Assembly: GCA_046152925.1 (NCBI GenBank)
Contig: JBJXFX010000113.1
Coordinates: forward strand, 1 to 33,288
Length of the DNA stretch: 33,288 nucleotides
Reading direction: 5' to 3'
Source: CAMAUF01 sp046152925
GTDB lineage: Bacteria > Chloroflexota > Dehalococcoidia > Tepidiformales > Tepidiformaceae
Positions 24,439 through 33,253 of this stretch are shown in pieces (position 1 is the stretch's first letter; every line of letters starts with the position of its first letter). The translations under genes and the position numbers were made by a program. The notes below the pieces were generated by a model. It saw nothing but the letters and a program-made list of their open reading frames with translations, ran no database searches and was not told the origin of the DNA.

Positions 24439-25965
24439 TTATTCGGCGCCAGGGTTCCACTGGCTGATACGGAAGATCACGAACTCGGCGGGCTTCACCG
24501 GCGCGAGGCCGATGTCGACGATCAACTGGCCAACGTCCCGCGTTTCGATCGGGTTGTTCTCCGCGTCGCACTTCACGTAGAACGCCTCTTCCGGCGTCTG
24601 GCCGAAGAGTGCGCCCCCCATCCAGGTGCGCTTGAGGAACGCGCTGACGTCGCGCTTGACGCGCTGCCAGAGCGCGTAATCGTTCGGCTCGAACACGACC
24701 CACTGCGTCCCGCGTTCGATCGATTTCTCCACGTAGTTGAAGAGGCGGCGGACGTTCAGGTAGCGCCACGACGGGTCGCTCGACAGGGTTCGTGCGCCCC
24801 AGACGCGGATGCCGCGCCCAGGGAACGAGCGGATGCAGTTCACGCCAACGGGGTTGAGCACGCCCTGTTCGCCGGAGGTGACGTTGATCGGGATGCCGAT
24901 AACGCCACGGATCACTTCGTTCGCGGGCGCCTTGTGCACGCCCCGTTCGCCGTCGCTCCGCGCCCAAATCCCGGCCATGTGGCCGCTCGGGGGGACGAGG
25001 ACGGTGGTCGCGCCCGCGCCGGGCGTCGGGTTGGCCACCTGGATCCAGGGGTAATACATCGCGGCGTATTTGGAGTCGTAACCCGCCGTCTCCATCCGCC
25101 ACTTGAACATGTCCTGCGCGCCAAGGTCGGGCGGCGTGTCGATGATCGCCACGCGGTCGCCCAGCCGCTCGCAGTGCGCGATCAGCGCGAGCTGTACGGC
25201 CTTGACGCCGTCCATGTCGAGCGCGCCGGCCTGGTATGCGGCCATCACATCGGGGGCCGCCACCATCGTCACGTCGTCGATTGCCTCAAGGCCGCCGAGG
25301 CCCGTGCGGTCGCCGGCATCGCCTTCGTACACGTCAGGCTGAACCTTCGCAACGGCGGTCGTCGCGGGCTTGGCGAGTGGGTATGTGCCCGGCGCCGGCG
25401 AGCGCTCCGCGGCAGCCGCGCCAGCGACCCGGACCTCCTCGAGGGTGACCGTCGCCGATTGCTTGTTCACGACCTCGAGCGCGTTCTTCGGGCCGCGCGC
25501 CATGGTCAGGCCTTCGAACTTCTCCTCCTGACCGCCGCGGCGGACCGTGAGGTTGAAGGTGTCGTCCGGCCCGTCGCTGACCTCGACCGAGACGGCGTCG
25601 GCGACGCCCTCACGGGCGAGCGCGCGCAGCGTGGTCGGGGCGCCTGGCGCCTTCGCGCCGATCTGTGCGGCCGCCTTCGCCGCCGGCACGGCCGGCGCGT
25701 CACCGTTGATCCGGACGACGTAGCAGTTGCCGCCGCCGTTGTTGAAATAGCCGTACACCGCGTGCGACAGATAGGCGCCGGCGACGAAGCCGCCGAACTG
25801 GTCGGTGTACTGCGTCCAGTTCGTCACCAAGGTGGGCTTGCCGACGGGGCCCTTCTCGGCGATGCCGAGGAACGCCGCGACGGCCGTCGCAACGCCTTCG
25901 ATCGGCTTGGTGCCGCGGTCTACTTCTTCGACGTAGACGCCTGGCGTGAGATAGGTCGTTGCCAT
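24439..25965 (-). CDS. CIS sheath protein
   Basis: A 508-residue contractile tail sheath subunit. The N-terminal arm MATTYLTPGVYVEEVDRG and the C-terminal arm (FVIFRISQWNPGAE) are the inter-subunit beta-strand 'handshake' elements of the family. The conserved core includes CIRSFPGRGIRVWGARTLSS, SIERGTQWVVFEPND and FLKRTWMGGALFG. A variable, Ala/Glu-rich surface insert spans about residues 90-210. The start at 25965 follows AAAGGGAGAGATCTGG. It is the contractile motor of the particle. A -10-like TAGAAT (25997-26002) suggests its own promoter in addition to operon read-through. Confidence 0.97.
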   Translation of the reverse strand: MATTYLTPGVYVEEVDRGTKPIEGVATAVAAFLGIAEKGPVGKPTLVTNWTQYTDQFGGFVAGAYLSHAVYGYFNNGGGNCYVVRINGDAPAVPAAKAAAQIGAKAPGAPTTLRALAREGVADAVSVEVSDGPDDTFNLTVRRGGQEEKFEGLTMARGPKNALEVVNKQSATVTLEEVRVAGAAAAERSPAPGTYPLAKPATTAVAKVQPDVYEGDAGDRTGLGGLEAIDDVTMVAAPDVMAAYQAGALDMDGVKAVQLALIAHCERLGDRVAIIDTPPDLGAQDMFKWRMETAGYDSKYAAMYYPWIQVANPTPGAGATTVLVPPSGHMAGIWARSDGERGVHKAPANEVIRGVIGIPINVTSGEQGVLNPVGVNCIRSFPGRGIRVWGARTLSSDPSWRYLNVRRLFNYVEKSIERGTQWVVFEPNDYALWQRVKRDVSAFLKRTWMGGALFGQTPEEAFYVKCDAENNPIETRDVGQLIVDIGLAPVKPAEFVIFRISQWNPGAE

Positions 25966-25989
25966 CCAGATCTCTCCCTTTCGTAGTGG

Positions 25990-26002
25990 CGCGCGCATTC
26001 TA
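25990..26002 (-). promoter_or_regulatory. candidate -10 and discriminator shared by sheath and DUF4157 promoters
   Basis: TAGAATGCGCGCG on the minus strand, 24 bp before the sheath start. The identical 13-mer occurs at 27635-27647 ahead of the DUF4157 gene. No convincing -35 accompanies it. Confidence 0.4.
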
Positions 26003-26037
26003 GCGCGTTTAGTGGGAAACGGTCGTCATGCCGCGGC

Positions 26038-26859
26038 CTAGACTTCAATGTCGTAGCCGTCACCTGGGACAACCACCTCCCGTTCCACCGGCGCCTGGCC
26101 GGCCCGTTCGACTCGGAGCGTGATCCGCCCGGGCCGCACCCAGGGAAGCACGAACCGCCCGTCGCCCCCCGTTTGCGCCTCCGAACCCGTCCCATCCACG
26201 CGGACGAGGGCTCCCGCCACGACCGACGCAGGGTCGCCCTTGGCATGGACGAGGCCGCCGATCCGGATAAAGCTCTCGTACTCCTCGGGCCCGTGGTCGC
26301 GGTCCCGGTAGCGCACCTCGCGCGTCAGGATCATCGGCCCCGTGATTGGTGCAAAGACATCGACCGGCACCGTCGCGACCCAGGTCAGCGAGGCCCGCAT
26401 CTCGTTGTCCATCACTCCCCAGAAGTCCGCCGGCTTGGCGAGGTAATCCGGGGCCATGGATCGGAGGAGCACCGGCACCGTCGCGTTTTGCAGCGCGCCC
26501 CGAAGGTGGTCGCGAGCGACCTGCGCCTGGCGATACAGGCAGGCGACGACGCGGCCAAGGATCCGGTGTTCGTCCTGGGGTTCCTTGGTCCAGGCCGTCA
26601 GTTGGTAGGCCAGGTCGACGCGGCGCGGCCCACGCGAGCGCACCACCTTGCCATCTGGCGTCCGCGTGGTCACCCAGCTGTCGTCGCGAAAGTCCGTCCG
26701 TTCACGGACGTCGAAGAGAAAGAGGTTCACCGTGGGCTTGCTCAGCCGGCTGGACCACTCACGCGTCGGGCGCTCGAAGGTGATGTCGACCTCGTCACGG
26801 TTGATCGGCACATCAGCGAGCAAAACCTCGCGCAGCGTCTCATCGGCGTCGTCGAACAT
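26038..26859 (-). CDS. CIS terminator/cap protein, DUF4255 (Afp16-like) with C-terminal Ig/carboxypeptidase-regulatory-like domain
   Basis: A 273-residue protein. Residues about 1-190 form the Pvc16_N/DUF4255 domain (VNLFLFDVRERTDFRDDS, VDLAYQLTAWTKEPQDEHRI, FWGVMDNEMRASLTWVATVP), the cap that ends the tube and sheath. Residues about 200-273 are a carboxypeptidase-regulatory-like beta-sandwich (IRIGGLVHAKGDPASVVAGA, then GGDGRFVLPWVRPGRITLRV), an accessory seen in some members. The start at 26859 (MFDDADETLREVLL) fits the family N-terminus and sits 7 bp after the DUF4157 stop; the frame upstream of it overlaps that gene. Confidence 0.93.
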   Translation of the reverse strand: MFDDADETLREVLLADVPINRDEVDITFERPTREWSSRLSKPTVNLFLFDVRERTDFRDDSWVTTRTPDGKVVRSRGPRRVDLAYQLTAWTKEPQDEHRILGRVVACLYRQAQVARDHLRGALQNATVPVLLRSMAPDYLAKPADFWGVMDNEMRASLTWVATVPVDVFAPITGPMILTREVRYRDRDHGPEEYESFIRIGGLVHAKGDPASVVAGALVRVDGTGSEAQTGGDGRFVLPWVRPGRITLRVERAGQAPVEREVVVPGDGYDIEV

Positions 26860-26866
26860 AGCTGCC

Positions 26867-27622
26867 CTACGGGTGCGACTCTTCCAGCTTGCGCGCGGCC
26901 TGGCCCGACCCGACCGCCGCCGCGACCGCATCGGCTTCGTGTTCGTCCGCGTGTTCAGCGGCGCCGACGGTCATCGCGCCGCCACCACCCGCGCCCGACG
27001 ACTGCTGGACAACATGGGTAAGCTCGTGTGCGAGCAAACCCTGGTCGTTGGGGCTCTGGTCGCGGCGCAGGAAGATGTCCGAACCGGTGGTGAACGCCTT
27101 CGCCGTCAGGCCCCGCGCCAGCGAGTCCGACTGGTCGTCGTGGTGCACCTTCACGCCGGAGAAGTCCGTCCCCAGCGCACCCTCCATCTTGGTCTGAATC
27201 GCCGGGCTCAGGCCCGAGCCTGTCCCCCGCGACGCGTCGATGCTGCGCGAGACATCGTCGGGTATAGGCCCGCCGGCCAAGCCGACGACCGGCGCCGGGT
27301 CCCGCTTCATCGCCAACTCGTCCTCTTCGGGTGCGCGCTGGGCCAAGGCTGGATCGCGCTTCATCTGAAGCTCGTCCTCGTCCTCGACGCCCTCGGATGC
27401 ACGTTGCGCGAGGGCCGCGTCGTGCTTTGCCTGGACCTCCTCCTCGTCCTCAAGCCCTTCCTGGCGCTGTGCCAGCATGCGGGCGACCTGGCGGTTCCCC
27501 ACATGCGACTGGAGCGAGACCAGCGGATGGCTCGGCGGGCGATGCTCCTGCTCGGCCGAGTCGGGTTGCTGGGCCCGCTTCGCCGCGGACTCCTCGGTTG
27601 TGCTCACGCGCCCATATGGCAT
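26867..27622 (-). CDS. DUF4157 (eCIS core) zincin-like protein with acidic repeats
   Basis: A 251-residue protein carrying the DUF4157 zincin domain: LGTDFSGVKVHHDDQSD, AFTTGSDIFLRRDQSP, then HELTHVVQQ with the HExxH site (199-203) and a downstream EHEAD (227-231) giving a third metal ligand. This domain is the commonest accessory of extracellular CIS loci and is thought to process or accompany cargo. Residues about 50-110 contain three imperfect repeats of LAQR...EDE(L/V)..K(H/R)D. The start at 27622 (MPYGRVSTTEES) follows GGAGGTTGCCGGT. Its position next to the terminator and after the ATPase is usual. Confidence 0.92.
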   Translation of the reverse strand: MPYGRVSTTEESAAKRAQQPDSAEQEHRPPSHPLVSLQSHVGNRQVARMLAQRQEGLEDEEEVQAKHDAALAQRASEGVEDEDELQMKRDPALAQRAPEEDELAMKRDPAPVVGLAGGPIPDDVSRSIDASRGTGSGLSPAIQTKMEGALGTDFSGVKVHHDDQSDSLARGLTAKAFTTGSDIFLRRDQSPNDQGLLAHELTHVVQQSSGAGGGGAMTVGAAEHADEHEADAVAAAVGSGQAARKLEESHP

Positions 27623-27883
27623 ACCGGCAACCTCCGCGCGCATTCTATACCGGTTCGATGGCCGGCAGCGCACCGCGCGAAACATTTTCCGCAACTCGGG
27701 GCTGCGGCGTCGGACGCTTTCATGGGCCCGGCCAACGTCCGGTGCTGGCGCTCCGACCCGTCAGTACCGCCACCCACGCAATAGCGCATGCAGTCTCACG
27801 TCACGCCCCCTCCCCCGCGCACGTGCTGAGAGCAGGGACATGGGCAACGCATCGGGGGAGCGGGGAGCGGGTGAGGGCCGACG
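27623..27883. promoter_or_regulatory. 261-bp intergenic region with candidate promoter for the structural genes
   Basis: Minus-strand TATAGAAT (27642-27649) followed by GCGCGCG lies 19 nt ahead of the DUF4157 start and matches the sheath-promoter 13-mer. It is the only sizeable gap inside the CIS cluster and probably separates the FHA/ATPase unit from the structural unit. No gene is seen in the remainder. Confidence 0.4.
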
Positions 27884-29950
27884 CTAATCCCGCCGGAAGA
27901 GCGCCACGTACTCCCCGAACTCCGCCGCCGTCACCATCCGGCCCATCTTCTGGTACTCCCGGCGCGTCGCCCACATGAGATGCCGCATCGAGAGCGGCGC
28001 CCGGTCGGTCGCCGCCAGGAACGCCGCCGAAAGCACGATGTTCCGCAAGTTCCCGCCGGCCACCTTGAACTGCCGCGCCACGAAGCCGAGGTCCACGTCC
28101 TCCGCCCGCGGGACCGCGTCGGGGATGCAGCCCTGGAGGATCCGGAGCCGTTCCTTCTCCTCTGGCATCGGAAAATCCACCACGAAATGGAGACGCCGCA
28201 GAAAGGCGTCGTCCAGGTTCATCTTCAGGTTCGTCGCGAGGATCACGAGGCCCGGGTACTCCTCCAGCCGCTGGAGGAGGTACGCGGTCTCGATGTTCGC
28301 GTAGCGGTCGTGGGCGTCCTTCACCTCCGTGCGCTTTCCGAAGAGCGCGTCCGCCTCGTCGAAGAACAGGATCGCGTTCGCGGTCTCGGCTTCGGCGAAG
28401 ACCGCGTGGAGGTTCTTCTCCGTCTCGCCGATGTATTTGGAGACGATGCCCGAAAGGTCGATCTTGTAGACGTCGAGCTCAAGCGCGCGCGCGATGATCT
28501 CCGCAGCCATCGTCTTTCCCGTCCCCGGGTTGCCCGCGAACAAGGAGATCACGCCCTTCCCCATCGCCAGCTTCCGGTCGAAGCCCCACAGCTCGTACAC
28601 CTGGTGGCGATGTTCGACTTGCGCACACATCTCGCGAAGTTGGGCGAGCGAGTCATAGGGCAGCACGATGTCGTCCCAGCCGTAGTGCGGCGTCACCTTG
28701 CGCGCCAACGCCGAGAGGATGGGCGTCGATTGATCTCGCGCCGCTGCGAACAGGTCGTCGGGTTGCAGGGTCTCATCGCGTTGGGCCGCGCTCCCGTGGG
28801 CAGCCGCCACCGCCCGCCCGATTTGGCCCGCGCCCAAGTGAAAGCGGCCGGCCAGCGCCGCGACCGTGCCAGCCGGCACGTGTGGGGCGGCCGTGTTCCA
28901 CAACCGGACGCGGTCCTCGTGGTGGAGCGCCGGGACCGCCACGCGCGCGCCCGGCCAGGCGAGCGCCTCGCCCGAAACAATCGCCACCAACGGTGGCAGC
29001 GCCCTCCGCTGGAGTGACTCAATCACCGTCGCGAGTTCCGCTGGCGAAAGGTTCGCCGTCCCTTCGAGCAGCAGGCCCGCCCCGCGCAGCGCCGCCTCCC
29101 GCTCGGCCCGGACGAGTGCTGTCTCGATGCCGATCTGCGGCGCCAGCCCCCCGAGGTCTACCGCGAGGACGCGGAGCCCGATGCCTTCCGCAATGACCGC
29201 CACGGCCGCACACGTCAGGTCGGAATCCGGCCCCGAGACGGCGACCACGCGATGCCCGTTCGCCGTCAGGCTCGCCGCGAGCGCGTTCAGCCCGGCCGGG
29301 ACCGGCAGGTCGTCGCGTCGCTCGATCCATCGGGACTGGGGCGCGATCGCCGGGTCTGGGCGGTCGCCCCCGAGAAAGAAGCTGTGCGCCCCCGGGTCGA
29401 GCGAAAGCGACTGCGCCAACAGCGGCGTATACGGCTGGCCCGGTTCGTCGTGGAGCTGCACCAGTTGTAGAGCGCGCAACGGCGCCTGTGGGTGCAGCGC
29501 ATCCACTACCGTCCCAAAGGCCCCTCCGGGGGCGAACATCCGGAACGCCAGGTCCACCCGCGGCCTCCGCTTGGAGACATCGTCCTGCACGTAGGCGACC
29601 AGCCGCTCGATGCCGAGGTCCGTCTCGCAGACGAGACAGAGCACGAGGCAGGCCGTCTCGAAGGGGAGCAACCCGCCGAGCTCGACCACCCGCTGCAACC
29701 CGCCTGCCGATGCCGCGACCACATCGGCCACCTCCTGCGCTTCGTGCCGCGCCACGGCCGTCCGGCCGTCGCCCGTGGTGAGCTTCAACAGGCGGTCCGC
29801 CTCCGCGTCGGAGATGTAGAGGCCGCGGTAGTCGTCCTGCCCAACCGGGACGCCGGCCGCCCGCATCCGCTCGACCTCCCGCGCGAGTAGGCGCGCGATC
29901 AGCGGGATGAGCCCGGCCAGTTCGGCGCCGCCAACCTCGCCGCCATTCAT
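27884..29950 (-). CDS. CIS AAA+ ATPase (Afp15-like)
   Basis: A 688-residue protein. The N-terminal half is a degenerate, regulatory-looking domain with no intact P-loop seen. The C-terminal AAA+ module has Walker A GNPGTGKT (473-480), Walker B ILFFDEADALFG and sensor/Arg-finger segments (VILATNLKMNLDDAFLRRLH). Two-part ATPases of this type are a core gene of CIS loci and are proposed to act in sheath assembly or remodelling. The start ATG (MNGGEVGGAELAGL) is 9 bp after the FHA-protein stop, so the two are co-transcribed. Confidence 0.95.
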   Translation of the reverse strand: MNGGEVGGAELAGLIPLIARLLAREVERMRAAGVPVGQDDYRGLYISDAEADRLLKLTTGDGRTAVARHEAQEVADVVAASAGGLQRVVELGGLLPFETACLVLCLVCETDLGIERLVAYVQDDVSKRRPRVDLAFRMFAPGGAFGTVVDALHPQAPLRALQLVQLHDEPGQPYTPLLAQSLSLDPGAHSFFLGGDRPDPAIAPQSRWIERRDDLPVPAGLNALAASLTANGHRVVAVSGPDSDLTCAAVAVIAEGIGLRVLAVDLGGLAPQIGIETALVRAEREAALRGAGLLLEGTANLSPAELATVIESLQRRALPPLVAIVSGEALAWPGARVAVPALHHEDRVRLWNTAAPHVPAGTVAALAGRFHLGAGQIGRAVAAAHGSAAQRDETLQPDDLFAAARDQSTPILSALARKVTPHYGWDDIVLPYDSLAQLREMCAQVEHRHQVYELWGFDRKLAMGKGVISLFAGNPGTGKTMAAEIIARALELDVYKIDLSGIVSKYIGETEKNLHAVFAEAETANAILFFDEADALFGKRTEVKDAHDRYANIETAYLLQRLEEYPGLVILATNLKMNLDDAFLRRLHFVVDFPMPEEKERLRILQGCIPDAVPRAEDVDLGFVARQFKVAGGNLRNIVLSAAFLAATDRAPLSMRHLMWATRREYQKMGRMVTAAEFGEYVALFRRD

Positions 29951-29959
29951 GCGCGCCCG

Positions 29960-32900
29960 CTAATAGTCATAATACACCGTGGAGCTTCTCGCCGAACTCC
30001 AGACCGAGCCTCCCGTCGGCGTAAAGGTCGCGTAGTACCAACGCGCGCCGCTGATGTTCGTGAACGCAAACACCAGCCCGCTATTGATGCTGCACCCCGA
30101 CGGATAGCTGCACGAGAAGACCGTGCTGTAGCCGGTGGCCGGCGGGCCGCCCGTGGGCGATCCGGAAGCGGCATAGAGAGTGACCGTGCCGGCGGCGTTG
30201 GGAGGCGTCACGCGGATCCGCGCGCACGCCGCGCCGTCGCTGCAATTGAAGTCGACGATCGCGATGGCGACGCCGAACTCCTGAACCGTCACGGTGTAGA
30301 CGTTGGTCTCCACGCACTTCGCGGTCCCGAGGCATGCCTTGGCGACGATCGTCCCCTTGCCGGCCGCCGGATAGGTGATGAATGGGATCCCCGGCTTGGT
30401 GGTGGCGCTCGCTGGAGTGCTGTTGGTTGCAGTCCAGACGACATTGTCGTAGGGCCCGTTCACGCTCTCTTTGCAGGTCACTTCGAAGCGGTCAGGTAGT
30501 TCTCTCGCCGTGCAGCTGATGCTCGCGCTCGTCGGACCGGCCACCGTTGTGTTCGTGGGAGTCGCCGTGTTCGTCGGCGTGGGCGTGACCGTCGGCGTCG
30601 GGGTTGGCGTCGGCACGTTGATCCCGATCGACGCCGTTGCGGTCGTGCAGGCTGAGCCGTTGCAGGCGGTGAACGCGACCAAGACATTCCCACTCTGCGT
30701 GAAACGGTTCTGGTACGTCGTCCCCGTCGTCGCGGAGCCTTCCCCGTTGATCGCCCAGCGCGTCGTCGTCGTCGCGCCCGTCGAGGAGCCTTGGCAGGTC
30801 ATCGCGACCGCCGCACCGTCGGGGACCGCGGTGCAGTCGACGCGGACCGATGGGGCGCTCGGATTCGTGCTCGTGCTTGTCACCGCGACGGTCGTTGGTG
30901 TCGTGGGTGTGGTCGGCGTCACCGACACCGTGGGCGTGTCCGTCGTCGTTGCCGAGGGAGAGACCGAGGGCGTGACCGTCACGGCCACTTTCGGATACTC
31001 GATCCCGAAGTCGTCGTCTTCTTTGATGTCGATGTTGATCTTGCCGTCCTTGTCCACGTTGTGGACGACGACAACCGGCTTCTTGTTCGGGTCATCCGTT
31101 TGGATGCGGTACCGGCCGCTTGGCCGCGGGATGATGATCTGGTTCACACCAGCGCCCGGTGGCGGCGGCTTCTCGATGCAGTTCGGGTCCCGCCAGGCCT
31201 CTTGGAAGGTGTAGCTTGCCTCGGGAATGTCCCGCTTGGCGCCCTTCGCCGCATCGGCTGGCGCGCCCTTTGCGTTTGTACCAACCACCTTGCCGTTGGA
31301 ATCGGTCACGCGGATTCGTTGGTCCGAAGTCACGGTCACCACGAGCGCACTCAGGTCGTCGCTGCTCTCATACATGATGCTGGACTTCACCTTGTTCGGG
31401 TACGCCTGGTCCAGATAGCGCCGGTCGGGGTAATAGGGGTCGTTAATGAGGATGCGGTTGCCTTCCTGGCCGATAACCGCGATCCAGTGGCCGGGGACTT
31501 CGAGGATGACCTTCCGCCCGGCCGCGAGCTCCTGGCGGATCTCTGCGTCCGAGCCGCTTCCTGCACGGACGAACCGTACCTTTGGCGAACCCGGAAAGAG
31601 CGCCGCCACCTGGCCAGAGAGCGCCCCGCCCGCGCTCCAGACGACATCGCCAAACACGTACCCGCGGCTCACCCAGCCGCGGCTCGTCTTCTTAGCGTCG
31701 CCATTGAACCAAGCGTTAAGCGTTTCGGGGCTCAGCGGCGCGCCCTCCGGGATGGTTGTCACCGAAAAGAGCGAAAGGATGGTCGCAACCGACGTCATCG
31801 CGCAGCCGCACTCGGCGATGGTGTCGCCGCACCAGTCCGGCCCGAACTCGGGGTCCTGGGCCCGCGCATACTCGACGTTGCCCCAACGGCCGTCGTTTTG
31901 GGCGAACAGCGGGCCGGCCGGGTCCGCCGAATCCCCACGCTGGACGACGATCGGCGTCTGAGTTGCCGCTGGGGTCGCGCCCGCTGGCACCGTGCCGTCG
32001 CCGCAGAGGTGCACGGTCGGCTCCTCGCCCGGCTGAAGCTGGACCTGGGTCGCCGTCGCTGGCACGGTGTCGTCGTCGTCTCCGCCGCTCAGGCAGAACG
32101 GGATCAGGGCGGCTGCCGCGATAATCGCCGCGAGCCCGATAGCCGCGGGTACGAACTTCCGCGGGTCGCGCTTGAACCGCGGACGCACGATCAGCGTCCC
32201 CGGAAACGACTGTGGCACTCCGCCAGCCGTTGGCGTCGCTTTGATCGAAAACGCGCGCCGCTGCTCAGCGCCCGAGAGCGGGCGCCCGCCCGCGGCCACG
32301 CTCACCTGGACCGTGGCATCGCCCCCCGGCGGAACCACCAACGAGGGCGGGTTGAACGCGTAGCTAAACGCGGCCTCGTCGTCGACGCCGCTCAGGGCGA
32401 ACGTCTGGGGCGTGTTGCCGCCGTTCTGCGCAACGATGCGAAAGCGGCGATCCGAAGCAGCCGGCTCCATCGAGACGGTGAACGCATCAAAGGGCAGCAC
32501 TTGGAGCCCCGAAGCGGCGCTCTGGCTGTGGCCCTGGCGTGAATCGGCGCGGACCGTGAATGCGAGCTGCCCGGCGGGTGTCCCCGGCGCGCGCGGGATC
32601 GCGAGAACGAGCGGCACTTCGACCGACTGATCGGGCAGCAGCGACATCGTCGCCGGTTGAAAGGTCGCCCAGCCTGCGGGCAAATCGGGCGTCGAAAGCG
32701 TCACCTGGTCGACAATCCGGCTCCGGTTCTGCACCGTGACATGGGTGACCGCGTTCGTCCCTGGCGTAATCGGGCTGGCAATCGGCGCGACGTCGACCCG
32801 CAGGAGCGCCGCTTGGCTCCCGGCCACGAGCGCCTCAGCGGGCGCGAGCCCGCCGGTGGGCTCGGCATACCGTACGTCTACGCCCCCAAAGCGGAGCGCC

Positions 32901-33154
32901 TGGCCATCCCCGACCACATGGACCGTCCCGGGCTGAAGCCGGACGCCATCCAGGTAGGTCCCGTTCGCCGACCCGAGATCTTCGACCGTCAGCCGGCCAG
33001 AATCGAACACGATCCGGGCGTGGCGCGCGGCGACCGATCCGTCTGACAGCTCCAGGCCAGACCCCGGCTCACTCCCGACGGTTAGCGACGCCACGTCGAG
33101 CGGTAGGTCGTAGTCCTGGCCGCCAAGCGTGACGCGAAGTGCCCCGAATTTCAC
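29960..33154 (-). CDS. FHA-Ig-TM protein with extracytoplasmic C39-like cysteine peptidase domain
   Basis: A 1064-residue protein heading the CIS operon. The FHA domain (about 1-96; GSANGTYLDG at 61-70) is followed by two Ig-like domains (about 118-325). A basic segment RPRFKRDPRK (324-333) then precedes a membrane helix (about 334-355). The C39-like peptidase domain (about 400-620) has Cys452 (ECGCAMTS), His557 (VPGHWIAV) and Asp573 (INDPYY). Thr/Pro-rich linkers and cysteine-containing Ig/PKD-like domains follow. No cysteine occurs before the membrane helix, so the FHA side is inside and the peptidase outside. The GTG start at 33154 aligns with the paralogous FHA protein and follows GGGGGAG; the TTG at 33268 lies inside a hairpin and is rejected. 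Confidence 0.85.
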   Translation of the reverse strand: MKFGALRVTLGGQDYDLPLDVASLTVGSEPGSGLELSDGSVAARHARIVFDSGRLTVEDLGSANGTYLDGVRLQPGTVHVVGDGQALRFGGVDVRYAEPTGGLAPAEALVAGSQAALLRVDVAPIASPITPGTNAVTHVTVQNRSRIVDQVTLSTPDLPAGWATFQPATMSLLPDQSVEVPLVLAIPRAPGTPAGQLAFTVRADSRQGHSQSAASGLQVLPFDAFTVSMEPAASDRRFRIVAQNGGNTPQTFALSGVDDEAAFSYAFNPPSLVVPPGGDATVQVSVAAGGRPLSGAEQRRAFSIKATPTAGGVPQSFPGTLIVRPRFKRDPRKFVPAAIGLAAIIAAAALIPFCLSGGDDDDTVPATATQVQLQPGEEPTVHLCGDGTVPAGATPAATQTPIVVQRGDSADPAGPLFAQNDGRWGNVEYARAQDPEFGPDWCGDTIAECGCAMTSVATILSLFSVTTIPEGAPLSPETLNAWFNGDAKKTSRGWVSRGYVFGDVVWSAGGALSGQVAALFPGSPKVRFVRAGSGSDAEIRQELAAGRKVILEVPGHWIAVIGQEGNRILINDPYYPDRRYLDQAYPNKVKSSIMYESSDDLSALVVTVTSDQRIRVTDSNGKVVGTNAKGAPADAAKGAKRDIPEASYTFQEAWRDPNCIEKPPPPGAGVNQIIIPRPSGRYRIQTDDPNKKPVVVVHNVDKDGKINIDIKEDDDFGIEYPKVAVTVTPSVSPSATTTDTPTVSVTPTTPTTPTTVAVTSTSTNPSAPSVRVDCTAVPDGAAVAMTCQGSSTGATTTTRWAINGEGSATTGTTYQNRFTQSGNVLVAFTACNGSACTTATASIGINVPTPTPTPTVTPTPTNTATPTNTTVAGPTSASISCTARELPDRFEVTCKESVNGPYDNVVWTATNSTPASATTKPGIPFITYPAAGKGTIVAKACLGTAKCVETNVYTVTVQEFGVAIAIVDFNCSDGAACARIRVTPPNAAGTVTLYAASGSPTGGPPATGYSTVFSCSYPSGCSINSGLVFAFTNISGARWYYATFTPTGGSVWSSARSSTVYYDY

Positions 33155-33253
33155 GCGCGCTCCCCCGATAGGTGCTCCGGTGAAGAGTACGCCCTCCGCG
33201 GCATCAGCGGACGCTATTCCGCGCTCGGGTGGGAGATTCGTTGAGCCGAAACG

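Noticed and set aside
24397..25986. 529-codon plus-strand open frame over the sheath gene
   Set aside because: Antisense shadow of a clearly recognised sheath protein; Arg/Val/His-rich and without family motifs, as expected from high GC third positions.
30530..30970. Repetitive stretch that could look like a CRISPR or tandem-repeat array
   Set aside because: It encodes Thr/Pro/Val-rich linkers of the FHA-C39 protein, with irregular repeats and no spacers.
30791..32542. 583-codon plus-strand open frame over the FHA-C39 gene
   Set aside because: Antisense shadow; low-complexity Arg/Asp composition and no ribosome binding site.
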